Of a stretch of DNA of 64,000 nt, positions 15,943 to 24,709 are shown piece by piece (position 1 is the first letter of the stretch; every line of letters begins with the position of its first letter). Both the position numbers and the translations under genes were made by a program. The DNA is from Marinibactrum halimedae. Its GTDB lineage: Bacteria > Pseudomonadota > Gammaproteobacteria > Pseudomonadales > Cellvibrionaceae. The DNA lies in contig NZ_JAJQVM010000026.1 in NCBI RefSeq assembly GCF_021234875.1, forward strand, positions 20,102 through 84,101, written 5' to 3'. Under the pieces are notes generated by a model. That model searched no databases. It saw only the letters and a program-made list of their open reading frames with translations, and was not told the origin of the DNA.

Positions 15943-16899
15943 ATGTCTACTGATGCCAAGACCACCAGTGTGGCCGAACTGATATCCAATGTTGCCCATG
16001 CTCTGGCAGACGCTCAAATGGCATTCGATCAATCCAGCACGAAAGTAGCGGAATTGTTTTCAGGGCGTACTCGGTTAGAAGATGGCGCGGTTGTGGATAC
16101 GAGAGTACCGTTTGGGTACACCTATGAAAACGGTAAACGAATACCACAGCGTTTGAGTATGTTTGAGTTGGGTTTTGTGCCTCACTTTTACCAGTTTGTG
16201 GAAAACGTAGTTGATCTTAAAGTATGCATGCGTATAGCTCCAAGCCGTAATGGAAAGACTGAGGGATTTAGATTGATCTCGACTCCGGTGGATGCGAGCT
16301 ATCAAAATACCTACGGCATAAAATCAGAACAGTGCAGTCGGCTTGCTTTTCAAATTCGGCCCGTCCCCCCTCCCAGTGAGTTAGTAAACTCCGTTGATTT
16401 ATTGAATTCGGAAGAAGAGACAAGAGAGTCCGAATATCATACTGTGGCGTCAGCCATTCAATCACGAGTGCCGGTCGCGTTGATAGAAAGTTTATCCACA
16501 GAAACATTAAAAGGATTAGGAAAAAAAGCGGGTGAATCTCTCAGTAAAATGGGCGTTGACACGATTGCTCAGCTTCGTGAGTGGATGTTTTCGTCTAAAG
16601 CCAATGCTTTACCCTTTACGCCATTGGAATATGCGGCAGTGCGAAGTCAATTGCTGAATATTTTGATGGAGTCAGAATTGTCCAATCAATCGCGTGTGCT
16701 AGAGAAAAGTGAAGCTGCTTTATTAAGTCGCGATGGGAATACGTTGATTAAGTCAGTGACGGAGTGGATCGTTTCCGCTGAGTCGATAGCAGAAGGCGTG
16801 ATCGATGACGCACTCATTGCGTGGTGCCAGCAATTAACGTTATGCCTCGATAAAAGTATGTTAGATCGAGTCTATGTGCAGCAGATGGGCAACGTATAA
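15943..16899 (+). CDS. DUF2589-like array protein 7 with helical C-terminal extension (possible HhH)
   Basis: A 318-residue protein. The core matches proteins 3 and 4: SVAELISNVAHALADAQMAF then DQSS and AELFSG. GYTYENGKRIPQRLSMFELG then FVPHFYQFVENVVDLKV follow, then DASYQNTYGIKSEQCSRLAF and the RPVPPPSELV end at about residue 150. The added C-terminal half is helical and includes a segment resembling a helix-hairpin-helix or DUF4332-like unit (ESLSTETLKGLGKKAGESLS then KMGVDTIAQLREW). A further all-helical region follows, without a match I recognise. Such HhH units can bind DNA or act as structural adaptors; neither can be decided here. Confidence 0.7.
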   Translation: MSTDAKTTSVAELISNVAHALADAQMAFDQSSTKVAELFSGRTRLEDGAVVDTRVPFGYTYENGKRIPQRLSMFELGFVPHFYQFVENVVDLKVCMRIAPSRNGKTEGFRLISTPVDASYQNTYGIKSEQCSRLAFQIRPVPPPSELVNSVDLLNSEEETRESEYHTVASAIQSRVPVALIESLSTETLKGLGKKAGESLSKMGVDTIAQLREWMFSSKANALPFTPLEYAAVRSQLLNILMESELSNQSRVLEKSEAALLSRDGNTLIKSVTEWIVSAESIAEGVIDDALIAWCQQLTLCLDKSMLDRVYVQQMGNV

Positions 16900-16948
16900 T
16901 TTCTTGAGCATAAGCCGTATTCCATACCTATTTAGTGAGTAAACAGCT

Positions 16949-17866
16949 ATGGCGAATGTAGTAACGATTCCAATTACATTATCCACTGGGTCTGATGTCG
17001 AAAAATTACTGGATAATCCACAGGCCATTTTTCGTATTGAATCCATCTCAATCGCCAGTGAGGTTCGAGCCGCTTTTGGTGGTATCCGCCCCGCGTTTTC
17101 TGTACTCGTGGCGGATGAACCCAATAGCGAGACTCTCGATATGGCCGGAACGTCTGAAGATGGTACTCGTTTAGAGCCCGTATCGTTGAGTGATATCAAC
17201 ATGCCCACCATGGGAATGGCTCCTACGGCTGCGATTGAATCAGTATCATTGCAAAATGCATCAATTGCTCAGGATACGTCAAAAGAGCAGTTGAGTCGCT
17301 CTCTTGATTTTGAACCCATTTCAGACCCGATCTTTATTCCTCCAACACCGGCACCTAACCCACCGGAATTTATTGATGAAATTCCGATAACACCTGCACC
17401 GATTGATGAGCCAGATCCCATCCTTCCACCCACTCCTGCACCTCCAATAGAACAGCCTGATCCTATTATTCCTCCAACCCCACCGCCACCGCCTCCAACC
17501 CCAGGCCCGTCGGTATCTCAACAGGTAGTGCGTTACAGTGCGGCGGGTGTGATGCAAACGCGAGAAGGGGAAACAACAATATTGATTGCAGCAGACAAGA
17601 ATAGCGAAGGCTCGATTTTTTCAAATGAGGTCCTTCGAGTGCTTTATATTGATGTTGAAATGAGACGGGTGACAAACACGTACAGTCACACAGAGTCATA
17701 CAGCAATAATGAATTGACTGCCTTTTATCGTATCGAATTGGATATGGATGAAATGAGTTATCGGCAAAATTACGAGCACGGCAAGATTATTACCTTTGCA
17801 TTACAGCTTAAACAGCATTTTAATGCTACTCTTTTTGTATTGCCATGTTCTGCAGTGGATCGCTAA
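16949..17866 (+). CDS. Array-associated protein with a long Pro-rich linker
   Basis: A 305-residue protein in three parts. Residues 1-60 form a small alpha/beta segment (VVTIPITLSTGSDVEKLLDN). Residues about 60-190 are linker-like, and their second half is strongly Pro-rich, with repeated PPTPAP and DPI(L/I/F)(P/I)P units. Residues 195-305 form a beta-rich C-terminal domain with RVTNTYSHTESYSNNELTAF and ELDMDEMSYRQNYEHGKIIT. No signal peptide. The linker would hold two domains apart, as in adaptor or display proteins. It is the last cytoplasmic-looking gene of the run and lies 49 bases after protein 7. I do not recognise either folded part. Confidence 0.62.
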   Translation: MANVVTIPITLSTGSDVEKLLDNPQAIFRIESISIASEVRAAFGGIRPAFSVLVADEPNSETLDMAGTSEDGTRLEPVSLSDINMPTMGMAPTAAIESVSLQNASIAQDTSKEQLSRSLDFEPISDPIFIPPTPAPNPPEFIDEIPITPAPIDEPDPILPPTPAPPIEQPDPIIPPTPPPPPPTPGPSVSQQVVRYSAAGVMQTREGETTILIAADKNSEGSIFSNEVLRVLYIDVEMRRVTNTYSHTESYSNNELTAFYRIELDMDEMSYRQNYEHGKIITFALQLKQHFNATLFVLPCSAVDR

Positions 17867-17941
17867 TCATGAAGTGACGATGGCATAGTTTTTGTTTATT
17901 CGTAATCTTCTGCTGAATCAGCTATTGGTGGGAGGAGGTTA

Positions 17942-19174
17942 GTGAAATATTACTACTGTCGCTCTCTTTTATGTGTTGCTCTATTCGTGGTTGTAGTTCA
18001 CTCTCAAAGCAGTGACCATGTTGACGGTGAGCTCCTTATTGATCACCCTGTTTCTGATTTAACCGATTTATTTGCGTTTGTTAGCCCCCACCAATCTAAC
18101 CGATTGGTGGTGGTATTAAACTCATACCCCTTTGTGCCAAGAAATGGCCATTTCTCAGAGGTGTTGATGTATTCCATTCGAATACGTCCAGCCTCCATTG
18201 CAGGTATCAGAGAGCATCCAAAATTTAAAATCCACGATCCAGAATATCGTTTCAATTGTACTTTTAATTTATCTGATGATGTAAAAGAATCTACTGTAGA
18301 ATGTAAAACTCCATCCCATAAAAGAATTGTTGCTCTATTAGAGAATAAAAAAAATAGCGAAAAAGGGATTCAAATTTTTGCAGGGCAAAGGCAAGATCCT
18401 TTTTTATTTAATAGCCAGTGGTTTGGTCAAGTGGTATTCGAAAATTGCATACCGCCTGCAGCCGCTAAAAATGACTTGGCCAATCTCAATGTATTAAGTT
18501 TGGTATTGGAATTTGATATTTATTCTGAATTGAAAGGTTTAAAGCAGAGCTATATCGCGATAGCGGGGGAGTTGAGCCGTAAAACGGAAGATTGGGAAAA
18601 AAGGAAAATTTTAGATCGCGTTGGTCGACCTGAGATCAGTAATGCCAGCTTGGCGGCCAGTAATACCAATGAGGATTTACGTTTTCATTACAACCAAAAA
18701 GATACGTTTAATTTGGATGATGAGGCGATTTCTTTATATTCAGGTAGAATCAAGGAAAATATTCATTACTATGATGCCATTGATGGCGTTATCGATTGGA
18801 ATGATGAAAGCCGTCAATCACTTGCTGAGCTTTTAGTGCAAGATTTTTTAGTGTTAGATTATCGTAAGCCATTCAGTACGGGCTCTTACTTTTCCATTGA
18901 AAGAGCAATGCTGCGCGGGCAAATAAACACAAGAGGCGGCGGGCGAGTGCCAGGAGAAAGAGTGATTAACACCCTAGCTTCATTATTTATCAACGGGGGT
19001 TATGGCTCGGCGATTGTTGATGGTATCCCGGCAAAAAATATTCGTCATTCTCATTTCCCGTATTTAGAAAAGCCGGGTAGAGGGCCTTGGCCCTATTTAA
19101 AACAACGTTTGGCACCCAGAGTGGTTAAAGCGTTGTCGTTACGGAGACGAGTTGCCGGTGAGACGTGTAAATAG
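17942..19174 (+). CDS. Secreted DUF4331-family protein
   Basis: A 410-residue protein starting at GTG with a strong GGAGGAGG site at the right spacing. The N-terminus is a signal peptide (basic YYCRS, then LLCVALFVVVV, then HSQSSDH). The mature start SSDHVDGELLIDHPVSDLTD followed by LFAFVSP is the hallmark of DUF4331 proteins, which begin with an SSHREAP...D.TD.YAFVSPD-type segment. The C-terminal part (GRVPGERVINTLASLFINGG, then IVDGI) fits the same family. DUF4331 function is not established. It is co-directional with the array, 75 bases after it, and is its only exported member. It may instead be an unrelated neighbour. The last codon and stop lie inside a 14-bp tandem repeat. Confidence 0.78.
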   Translation: MKYYYCRSLLCVALFVVVVHSQSSDHVDGELLIDHPVSDLTDLFAFVSPHQSNRLVVVLNSYPFVPRNGHFSEVLMYSIRIRPASIAGIREHPKFKIHDPEYRFNCTFNLSDDVKESTVECKTPSHKRIVALLENKKNSEKGIQIFAGQRQDPFLFNSQWFGQVVFENCIPPAAAKNDLANLNVLSLVLEFDIYSELKGLKQSYIAIAGELSRKTEDWEKRKILDRVGRPEISNASLAASNTNEDLRFHYNQKDTFNLDDEAISLYSGRIKENIHYYDAIDGVIDWNDESRQSLAELLVQDFLVLDYRKPFSTGSYFSIERAMLRGQINTRGGGRVPGERVINTLASLFINGGYGSAIVDGIPAKNIRHSHFPYLEKPGRGPWPYLKQRLAPRVVKALSLRRRVAGETCK

Positions 19175-19238
19175 GGTCGTTTAAATAAAGTTGTTTAAAT
19201 AGGGTCGTTTAAATAAAGTCGTTTAAATAGGGCCGCTT
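19169..19238. repeat. Five-copy 14-bp tandem repeat overlapping a stop codon
   Basis: Five contiguous units of consensus AAATAGGGTCGTTT, alternating AAATAGGG and AAATAAAG starts, at 19169, 19183, 19197, 19211 and 19225. The first unit supplies the TAG stop of the DUF4331 gene. The period is not a multiple of three. Confidence 0.9.
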
Positions 19239-19257
19239 AAATTGTATCAATAAATCA

Positions 19258-19300
19258 ACTTCGGTTGAGGTACGGTGCAAGTCCCTGAAGTATTATTTTT
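19258..19300 (+). terminator. Possible terminator after the DUF4331 gene
   Basis: ACTTCGG near 19258-19264 can pair with CC(T)GAAGT at 19284-19291 with one bulge, and a T-rich tract follows. The stem is short and imperfect, so confidence is low. Confidence 0.3.
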
Positions 19301-19333
19301 ATAGATATGATGATGAGTAATGAGCGATAGGGC

Positions 19334-21172
19334 TCAATCCTTATCTAACTGCTTTTCTAAATGCACTTCATTGCGCTTGCCTGTTAGAATACGTGTAAAA
19401 CCATTGGCGTCAAAAACATGCAGCATTGGACTGTTTTCAGGTAATACATAGGCGACCATTTTCTTTATTTTTCGACATTTAGCGATACTGGTCATTTCTT
19501 TGAGCAAGCGTGTTGCTAAACCTTTACCCTGATACTCTTCTCTGGTTATGAAAGCAACTTCGCAGGTGTTGTCTCTATCATTAAAATAATAACGACCGAC
19601 GGCCATAATTTTAACCACAGAGGCGTATTGGTAAGCAATACATAGGGCTAAATCTTTTGTTTGATCCACACTCACTAGGTGAAAGGAGTTTTCACGAGTG
19701 AGTTGTTTTCGATATTGATTGTATCTTAATCGAATGGATTCTTCGGTATGAGAATAAAAAAACTCTTGCAGTGGTCTCTCATCTGCTGGATTCAGTGGCC
19801 TTAAAAAATAGTCTTTGCCGCTCTCTAGAATGGGCTTCATTTGGCTGTGTCCAAATTCAGGCACATCTTTGGGTGCTCTTTGGGCGTAGTCGGGCACCCA
19901 ATATTTTTTCCTGACTTCCTCTAAAAGTCGTTGCCTGAAATTAGGATGGGCAATGCGAATTAACTCCAGAGCCCGCTCTCGAATACTTAACCCCTTCAAT
20001 GATGCGATGCCGTATTCTGTTACGACATAATGAACGCTTGAGCGAGTAGTGACGACCCCAGATCCTTCACTTAAATGTGAAACAATACGTGAGACTTTTC
20101 CGTTTTGGGAGGTGGATGACATGGCAATAATGGGCATACCGCCTTTACTCTTTGCGGCCCCATTAATAAAGTCAACCTGGCTGCCAATACCCTTCAGGAA
20201 ATTATACCCTTTAGATTCAGTGACCACTTGCCCACTTAAATCTACTTCGAGTGCTGTATTGATGGCGACCATATTATCGTTTCTGGCAATATTTGTCGGC
20301 GACTCTAGGTACCCGCTTGGGTAAAATTCAATATGAGGGTTGTTGTGTACAAAATCATATAAGGCTTGGCTGCCATAACAATAACCGGCCAGCATCTTGC
20401 CGGGGTGAAATGTTTTATTTCGGTTATTAATAACGCCTTTCTTGAACAAATCCATTATCCCATCACACAGCATTTCACCGTGTACTCCGAGATTCTTATG
20501 ATTGCGTAAATACTTGAGTACGGAACTTGGCGCTTTGCCTTTACCAATATGTAAGGTTGCTCCGTGTTGGACTAGCATCGCCAAATATTGACCAATACGT
20601 TCAATTGCATCACTGCGCTCTGGTATTGGCATTTCTGGTAAGGCTTGTTCATGCTTAATGCACGCTGCAAACTCACTTAAGTGAATGTGAGTGTATCCGT
20701 TTGTGCTTGGCATGGCGGGATTGATTTGAGCGATGATTGTTTTTGCTTGGCGTGTGGCGGCCATAGTGATATCGACGGCTGCGCCCAGTGAACAATAACC
20801 ATACTCGTCAGGAGGGCTAACCATTACCAATGCGGCATCTAGTGGAAGTGTATCGTCTGTAAATAAGGATGATATTTCCGACTGTTTGGTTGGCGTATAG
20901 TCGGCCCAACCTGCAGCAACGGCTTGCCTGACAATATCGTCACTGATATAAAAAGTATTGATGCTGAAAAGATTGCGGTATTTTTGATCGAACCAGCGAT
21001 GCGGAGAAACGGTATACCCCTGAATCACCTCAATGTCGTGGAATTTTTTCGAGTGTTGTAACAGATCGTCGATGAGGGCATTGGGAACACCAACGCCAGA
21101 TCCAATATAGATACGACTACCAGAGCGGATTAACTCTGCCCATACGGGGTGGGCGGGCAGGTCATGCATCAT
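19334..21172 (-). CDS. Acetyl-CoA hydrolase/CoA-transferase fused to a GNAT acetyltransferase domain
   Basis: A 612-residue fusion. Residues about 10-430 form the acetyl-CoA hydrolase/transferase (Cat1/4-hydroxybutyrate CoA-transferase) family: GSGVGVPNALIDDLL near the start, MVSPPDEYGYCSLGAAVDIT, and the catalytic-Glu region VVTEYGIASLKGLSIRERAL. Residues about 455-605 form a GNAT domain with the acetyl-CoA loop EEYQGKGLATRLLKEM. The first module moves or hydrolyses CoA thioesters; the second transfers acetyl groups to an amine, perhaps a protein lysine, as in PatZ-type regulation (inference). Start ATG at 21172 has AGAAGGA upstream. It is in the same direction as the DUF3141 gene, which suggests acyl-CoA or polyhydroxyalkanoate-related metabolism. 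Confidence 0.88.
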   Translation of the reverse strand: MMHDLPAHPVWAELIRSGSRIYIGSGVGVPNALIDDLLQHSKKFHDIEVIQGYTVSPHRWFDQKYRNLFSINTFYISDDIVRQAVAAGWADYTPTKQSEISSLFTDDTLPLDAALVMVSPPDEYGYCSLGAAVDITMAATRQAKTIIAQINPAMPSTNGYTHIHLSEFAACIKHEQALPEMPIPERSDAIERIGQYLAMLVQHGATLHIGKGKAPSSVLKYLRNHKNLGVHGEMLCDGIMDLFKKGVINNRNKTFHPGKMLAGYCYGSQALYDFVHNNPHIEFYPSGYLESPTNIARNDNMVAINTALEVDLSGQVVTESKGYNFLKGIGSQVDFINGAAKSKGGMPIIAMSSTSQNGKVSRIVSHLSEGSGVVTTRSSVHYVVTEYGIASLKGLSIRERALELIRIAHPNFRQRLLEEVRKKYWVPDYAQRAPKDVPEFGHSQMKPILESGKDYFLRPLNPADERPLQEFFYSHTEESIRLRYNQYRKQLTRENSFHLVSVDQTKDLALCIAYQYASVVKIMAVGRYYFNDRDNTCEVAFITREEYQGKGLATRLLKEMTSIAKCRKIKKMVAYVLPENSPMLHVFDANGFTRILTGKRNEVHLEKQLDKD

Positions 21173-21267
21173 ATAACGTATCCTTCTCTTTGTAAGCGGG
21201 TTCTCTCTAGGCGGATTTTTTAAACGCTTGCCCCTGTCGTTATTGTTAATAATACGCTATTTCGCTT

Positions 21268-21564
21268 TTAATGCGCGTCTTTGTTGGCATTGTTAAGTGC
21301 CGCATTAGTAATATGATGATAAAGATGGGCAACCTGAGCCACGATACGTTTAAATTCTGGGTGAAGCTCTGCAAAATGTTCACTACCTCGGCTATGCTCA
21401 ATGCAGTCGGATAAAAATTGAAGATCATAGGTGTCTAATGTTGCACCTTCATCGACTTGCTTTTTCATATCCAGTAAGCGTGGTAATCGGTTGTGGTTAA
21501 AATCCAGTAGCACCGATTCCACTGTACCTAATTCCTTCTTTGTTAGCGTTTGTTTCTTTTTCAT
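21268..21564 (-). CDS. Small conserved-looking hypothetical protein
   Basis: A 98-residue soluble, largely helical protein (KKKQTLTKKELGTVESVLLD at the start, then LQFLSDCIEHSRGSEHFAEL and VAQVAHLYHHITNAALNNAN). No domain is recognised. ATG at 21564 is chosen over an in-frame TTG nine bases upstream because GAAGG lies about nine bases before the ATG. It sits between the CoA-transferase-GNAT and DUF3141 genes, on the same strand, about 95 and 200 bases away. It may be part of one transcription unit. Confidence 0.6.
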   Translation of the reverse strand: MKKKQTLTKKELGTVESVLLDFNHNRLPRLLDMKKQVDEGATLDTYDLQFLSDCIEHSRGSEHFAELHPEFKRIVAQVAHLYHHITNAALNNANKDAH

Positions 21565-21763
21565 TACTTCCAACCTTCCATAACTGCCATATCAGGTGAT
21601 TGATGATTTAGCAATCTAGACATATTTTTCCCCTAGCTAATGCGGCGTTGTGCTGATCGCTGGCTCGGGGCTTTGTTGAATAAAATACAGGTTAATGAAA
21701 TTATGATAGTTTCTGCATTCTAATAAGTCATGGTTTTTTAACCTGACTCATTTATATTGAGCC

Positions 21764-24121
21764 TTAATCAAAGGGGGCGTCAGTTTGTTCACATTCAATG
21801 GCCAGTGTTTGGCATAGCTCTTTAGCCATTGTGATCAGTTCTTTTGAGGGTGTTTGAACATCCCCAATAATTCGCTCTACCAACATAATTGCTTGATGAC
21901 GCTCTTCTTGAGAAGGCAATAATTTAGGTAAAGAATGTATTGCCTTCTCTGCCTCAAAACTCGCGTTGATCGTTTGTTCGTGCAAAACACGTTGACGTTG
22001 CTCCACAGACATATTGGAAAAGGGTTTCTCATGAGTAAAAATATAAGCCCAGCGATCCAGTATTTCTGCGCGAAAACTCTGATGAGCATCTGCCAGTAAA
22101 ACGAGCATCCGAACAACCGCTTCTGCTATCCCTCCTTGCTCTATATGAGAGAGTATTGCATTCACTTCAGGTAAATGTCGTAAACGATTCGGATTAAGTA
22201 ATTTTCGGCTCTTAGTACTCTTATTGGCTAACCCTATCGTGAAAGGATTGCCCCAAAGCCAATAGAATGTTGCCTCATAACAGGCGTCTCTTATGTCACG
22301 CCAAGTATCAATGTTCTGCTCAAACCACTTGGCCATTAAGGTTTCTAATTGCACAAAAAAATTATCGTTTATAGTTTGATTATGTTGGTTTTTAACTTTT
22401 TCTGCCCAGTCTTTGATTCCAACTACAAACGGTGACTGTGAAGAAAAAGCCTTTCGCTGTGTACGTAAAGGGTGCATGGTCCGTACAATATTGGCCATTG
22501 AGGGTGTGACTAGAGAGCGAATAATTGGGCGAAGAGTCGCTTCATATATGCTCGTCTGAATATCGGAGACATAAGCCACCGCTGCAAAACTGTCTTCATC
22601 TTTTTGGCCATCATCTAATGCGGCGACATCTTCCAATGTACGTTCAATAAGGCGCACTTCAAATTGCTTCTCTATCCCCTCTCCCTCAATTTTTCCAATC
22701 TGCATCTCGTAGAGGCCTGGAGCCATAGCTTCGACAATCTCTAGAATGGATGTCAGACTTGTTGTTTCTTTTCTCGCTACTTTGGACGATACAAAAATAC
22801 CTAAATGCCCGACATCATCGTGCAGCATGTAGATAATGCGTTGGCCACGTACACGAATCTCCTGCTCGCCGGAATAAGTAGCTGCAATCCAGTTGAGCGC
22901 TTGCTGTGGTGGCGTAATATTATCGCCATGGCTGGCAAACACAAAAACAGGAGCGGTAACCGCTTTAATATCTACTGGTATGCCTGGCTCAAGTTGAGCT
23001 GTATTTTTTACTAAGCAGTTTCCTACAAATAATTGTTCAACAATCCAATGAATTTCCGCTTCATTTAAAATAAAGAAGCCTCCCCACCAGCGTTCAAAAT
23101 CAATAAAACGTTGTCTTCCACCTTCAGGGTCACGATAAAGGTCATAATATTTTCCAAAGTAATTTCGGCTGGGGTTTAACTGTTCGAAATTCATGACCAG
23201 ATTAGCGCCATCGAATTGTCCCCCTCCGAGGTCAGACCAAAGCATTGGCTGCCAGGTTCCTCCCAAAACACCTGCGTTGTATCGCATTGGATTTTCCCCG
23301 ACTTCGCCTGACCAGGGAGCAATAGGGGCGCCATTTAAAACCAGTGGGCCTTTAATATCAGGGTTACACGCTGCCATCAATAATATGGCCCACCCCCCCT
23401 GGCAATTGCCAATGACCACCGGTTGAGGGGAGTTTGGATGACGCTGGCACACCTCCCGCACAAACTCTGCTTCAGCATACATAACATCCGCAAGGGTTTG
23501 CTCTGGTAGAGGATCTCGTCCAAAACTTACAAAATACACTGGGTGAGACTTAGCCAGTGCAACACCAACTTGGCTATCGGGTTTAAACCCACCAATACCA
23601 CCGCCATGACCTGCGCGAGGATCAACAATAATATAAGGTCGAAAAGAAGCGTTTACATCGACACCCTTAGGAGGCTTTATTCTCAGTAACTGATAATTGC
23701 AAGGTCGCTTTAGTTTTGCTCCATCTACAATGACTTCATAATCGTAAACCAGTACGGGTGGGCAACCTGCTGCTTCATGTTCAATAAAAACATCTCCACG
23801 CTCTCGTAGAACATCAATCGTTAAAATTATACGATCACTCGCATCTTTAAAGTACTCTACCCAAGAAGTTGTTATGTTTAAAAATGGTAAATAATTGGTT
23901 AAATTAAGGGTATTTTCTGTCAATTTTACAGAATGATGGGTATGCTCAGATCGTATTTTTTGTGATTGCAAAATAATGGAACGAAAAAATAATTTCCATT
24001 GTTCGCTAGATTGACTCACAAGATTATTAAAGGGTTTTGCCATGTGTCCATAGAACATTATTGAGTCGTTGAGAATATTCGTCCCAAAGAAAAATTGATT
24101 GGCTTGCATGTTTTTTGACAT
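21764..24121 (-). CDS. DUF3141 protein (PhaC-like alpha/beta hydrolase)
   Basis: A 785-residue protein. The centre is a PhaC-type alpha/beta hydrolase: IIVDPRAGHGGGIGGFKPDS, the lipase-like box GNCQGGWA with nucleophile Cys near residue 240, FASHGDNITPPQQALNWI with the candidate Asp near 398, and HDDVGHLGIFVSSKVARKE with the His near 439. This is the known DUF3141 architecture, described as poly(3-hydroxyalkanoate) synthase-like, with a long helical C-terminal region of unknown role. The polymerase activity of this branch is not established. ATG at 24121 is preferred over TTG at 24133; no strong Shine-Dalgarno is visible for either. No signal peptide. Confidence 0.85.
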   Translation of the reverse strand: MSKNMQANQFFFGTNILNDSIMFYGHMAKPFNNLVSQSSEQWKLFFRSIILQSQKIRSEHTHHSVKLTENTLNLTNYLPFLNITTSWVEYFKDASDRIILTIDVLRERGDVFIEHEAAGCPPVLVYDYEVIVDGAKLKRPCNYQLLRIKPPKGVDVNASFRPYIIVDPRAGHGGGIGGFKPDSQVGVALAKSHPVYFVSFGRDPLPEQTLADVMYAEAEFVREVCQRHPNSPQPVVIGNCQGGWAILLMAACNPDIKGPLVLNGAPIAPWSGEVGENPMRYNAGVLGGTWQPMLWSDLGGGQFDGANLVMNFEQLNPSRNYFGKYYDLYRDPEGGRQRFIDFERWWGGFFILNEAEIHWIVEQLFVGNCLVKNTAQLEPGIPVDIKAVTAPVFVFASHGDNITPPQQALNWIAATYSGEQEIRVRGQRIIYMLHDDVGHLGIFVSSKVARKETTSLTSILEIVEAMAPGLYEMQIGKIEGEGIEKQFEVRLIERTLEDVAALDDGQKDEDSFAAVAYVSDIQTSIYEATLRPIIRSLVTPSMANIVRTMHPLRTQRKAFSSQSPFVVGIKDWAEKVKNQHNQTINDNFFVQLETLMAKWFEQNIDTWRDIRDACYEATFYWLWGNPFTIGLANKSTKSRKLLNPNRLRHLPEVNAILSHIEQGGIAEAVVRMLVLLADAHQSFRAEILDRWAYIFTHEKPFSNMSVEQRQRVLHEQTINASFEAEKAIHSLPKLLPSQEERHQAIMLVERIIGDVQTPSKELITMAKELCQTLAIECEQTDAPFD

Positions 24122-24603
24122 TATAAAAACCAAGCTAGGTTAAATGATCCAAAGTCGTCGGTGAACGGGCTTTGGGCCTCAAGCGTATCCGCTAAAAAAA
24201 TGCTTCTTGGTCGCAAATGGGCTCTCAAGATAAGATGCTCTCATTAAGAGCATTCATCTTTCCACTTGTAAAAGTAAATTTTAACCTATTTCTATAATTG
24301 TTATCAGAGTGAGTGGTAGTATCATTATCATTTGTGGCAGCTAATATCTCTTTGTAGTTTTGTGTGCCGATACTAAAGTAGAAACGTAGAGCTAATGAGT
24401 TAAGCTAAATTGATTTTCGTCAAAAAGTATTTAAAAAATCAGTGTTTATTTTGATGGTGCCTGTGATGAATACTTTCATTTATTCTTTGGCATATAAATC
24501 CTTTTGGCTTTAGTTTGGTAGAGGCTGCATAACGCGAATAAAAATATGTCGCCAATAGAGTAGGAAAATCAGTTTAGAAAAGTGTCAGGTTTGAGTTGAC
24601 CAG
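24122..24603. other. Upstream region of the DUF3141 gene
   Basis: AT-rich sequence with no credible ORF. The minus strand near 24318-24336 carries GATAATGATAC, which matches the first half of a Fur box but lacks the second half. I do not call a regulator site. Confidence 0.3.
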
Positions 24604-24709
24604 TACAATTTGCAGAACATTTTTAAAGAACTGCCCAATGTCAATGATGTTGAGCAGGTGGAGGCTTTGTTGCCTTGGAATATCAAGGTGTAATTGGTTT
24701 GGTGTTTAC
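24604..24709 (+). mobile_element. IS66-family transposase C-terminal remnant with probable right end
   Basis: The plus strand from 24604 encodes about 29 residues ending LPNVNDVEQVEALLPWNIKV and a TAA at 24691. This matches the conserved C-terminus of IS66 TnpC-type transposases (...VE.IEALLPWN). About ten bases later GGTGTTTAC resembles an IS66 right terminal inverted repeat (GTAA at the outer end). Everything upstream of the last 30 codons is missing. Confidence 0.6.

Noticed and set aside
11130..16899. Phage tail or contractile injection structural genes
   Set aside because: No sheath, baseplate, tube or AAA ATPase motif was recognised; the similarity of paralogs to each other and to a DUF2589 pattern is the stronger explanation.
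19265..19290. GAGGTACGGTGCAAGTCC resembles part of a cobalamin riboswitch
   Set aside because: The B12-box core and the other conserved stems are absent, and the site lies between convergent gene ends rather than before a gene.
24318..24336. GATAATGATAC on the minus strand as a Fur box
   Set aside because: Only one half-site matches; the inverted second half is missing, and the downstream gene is not iron-related.
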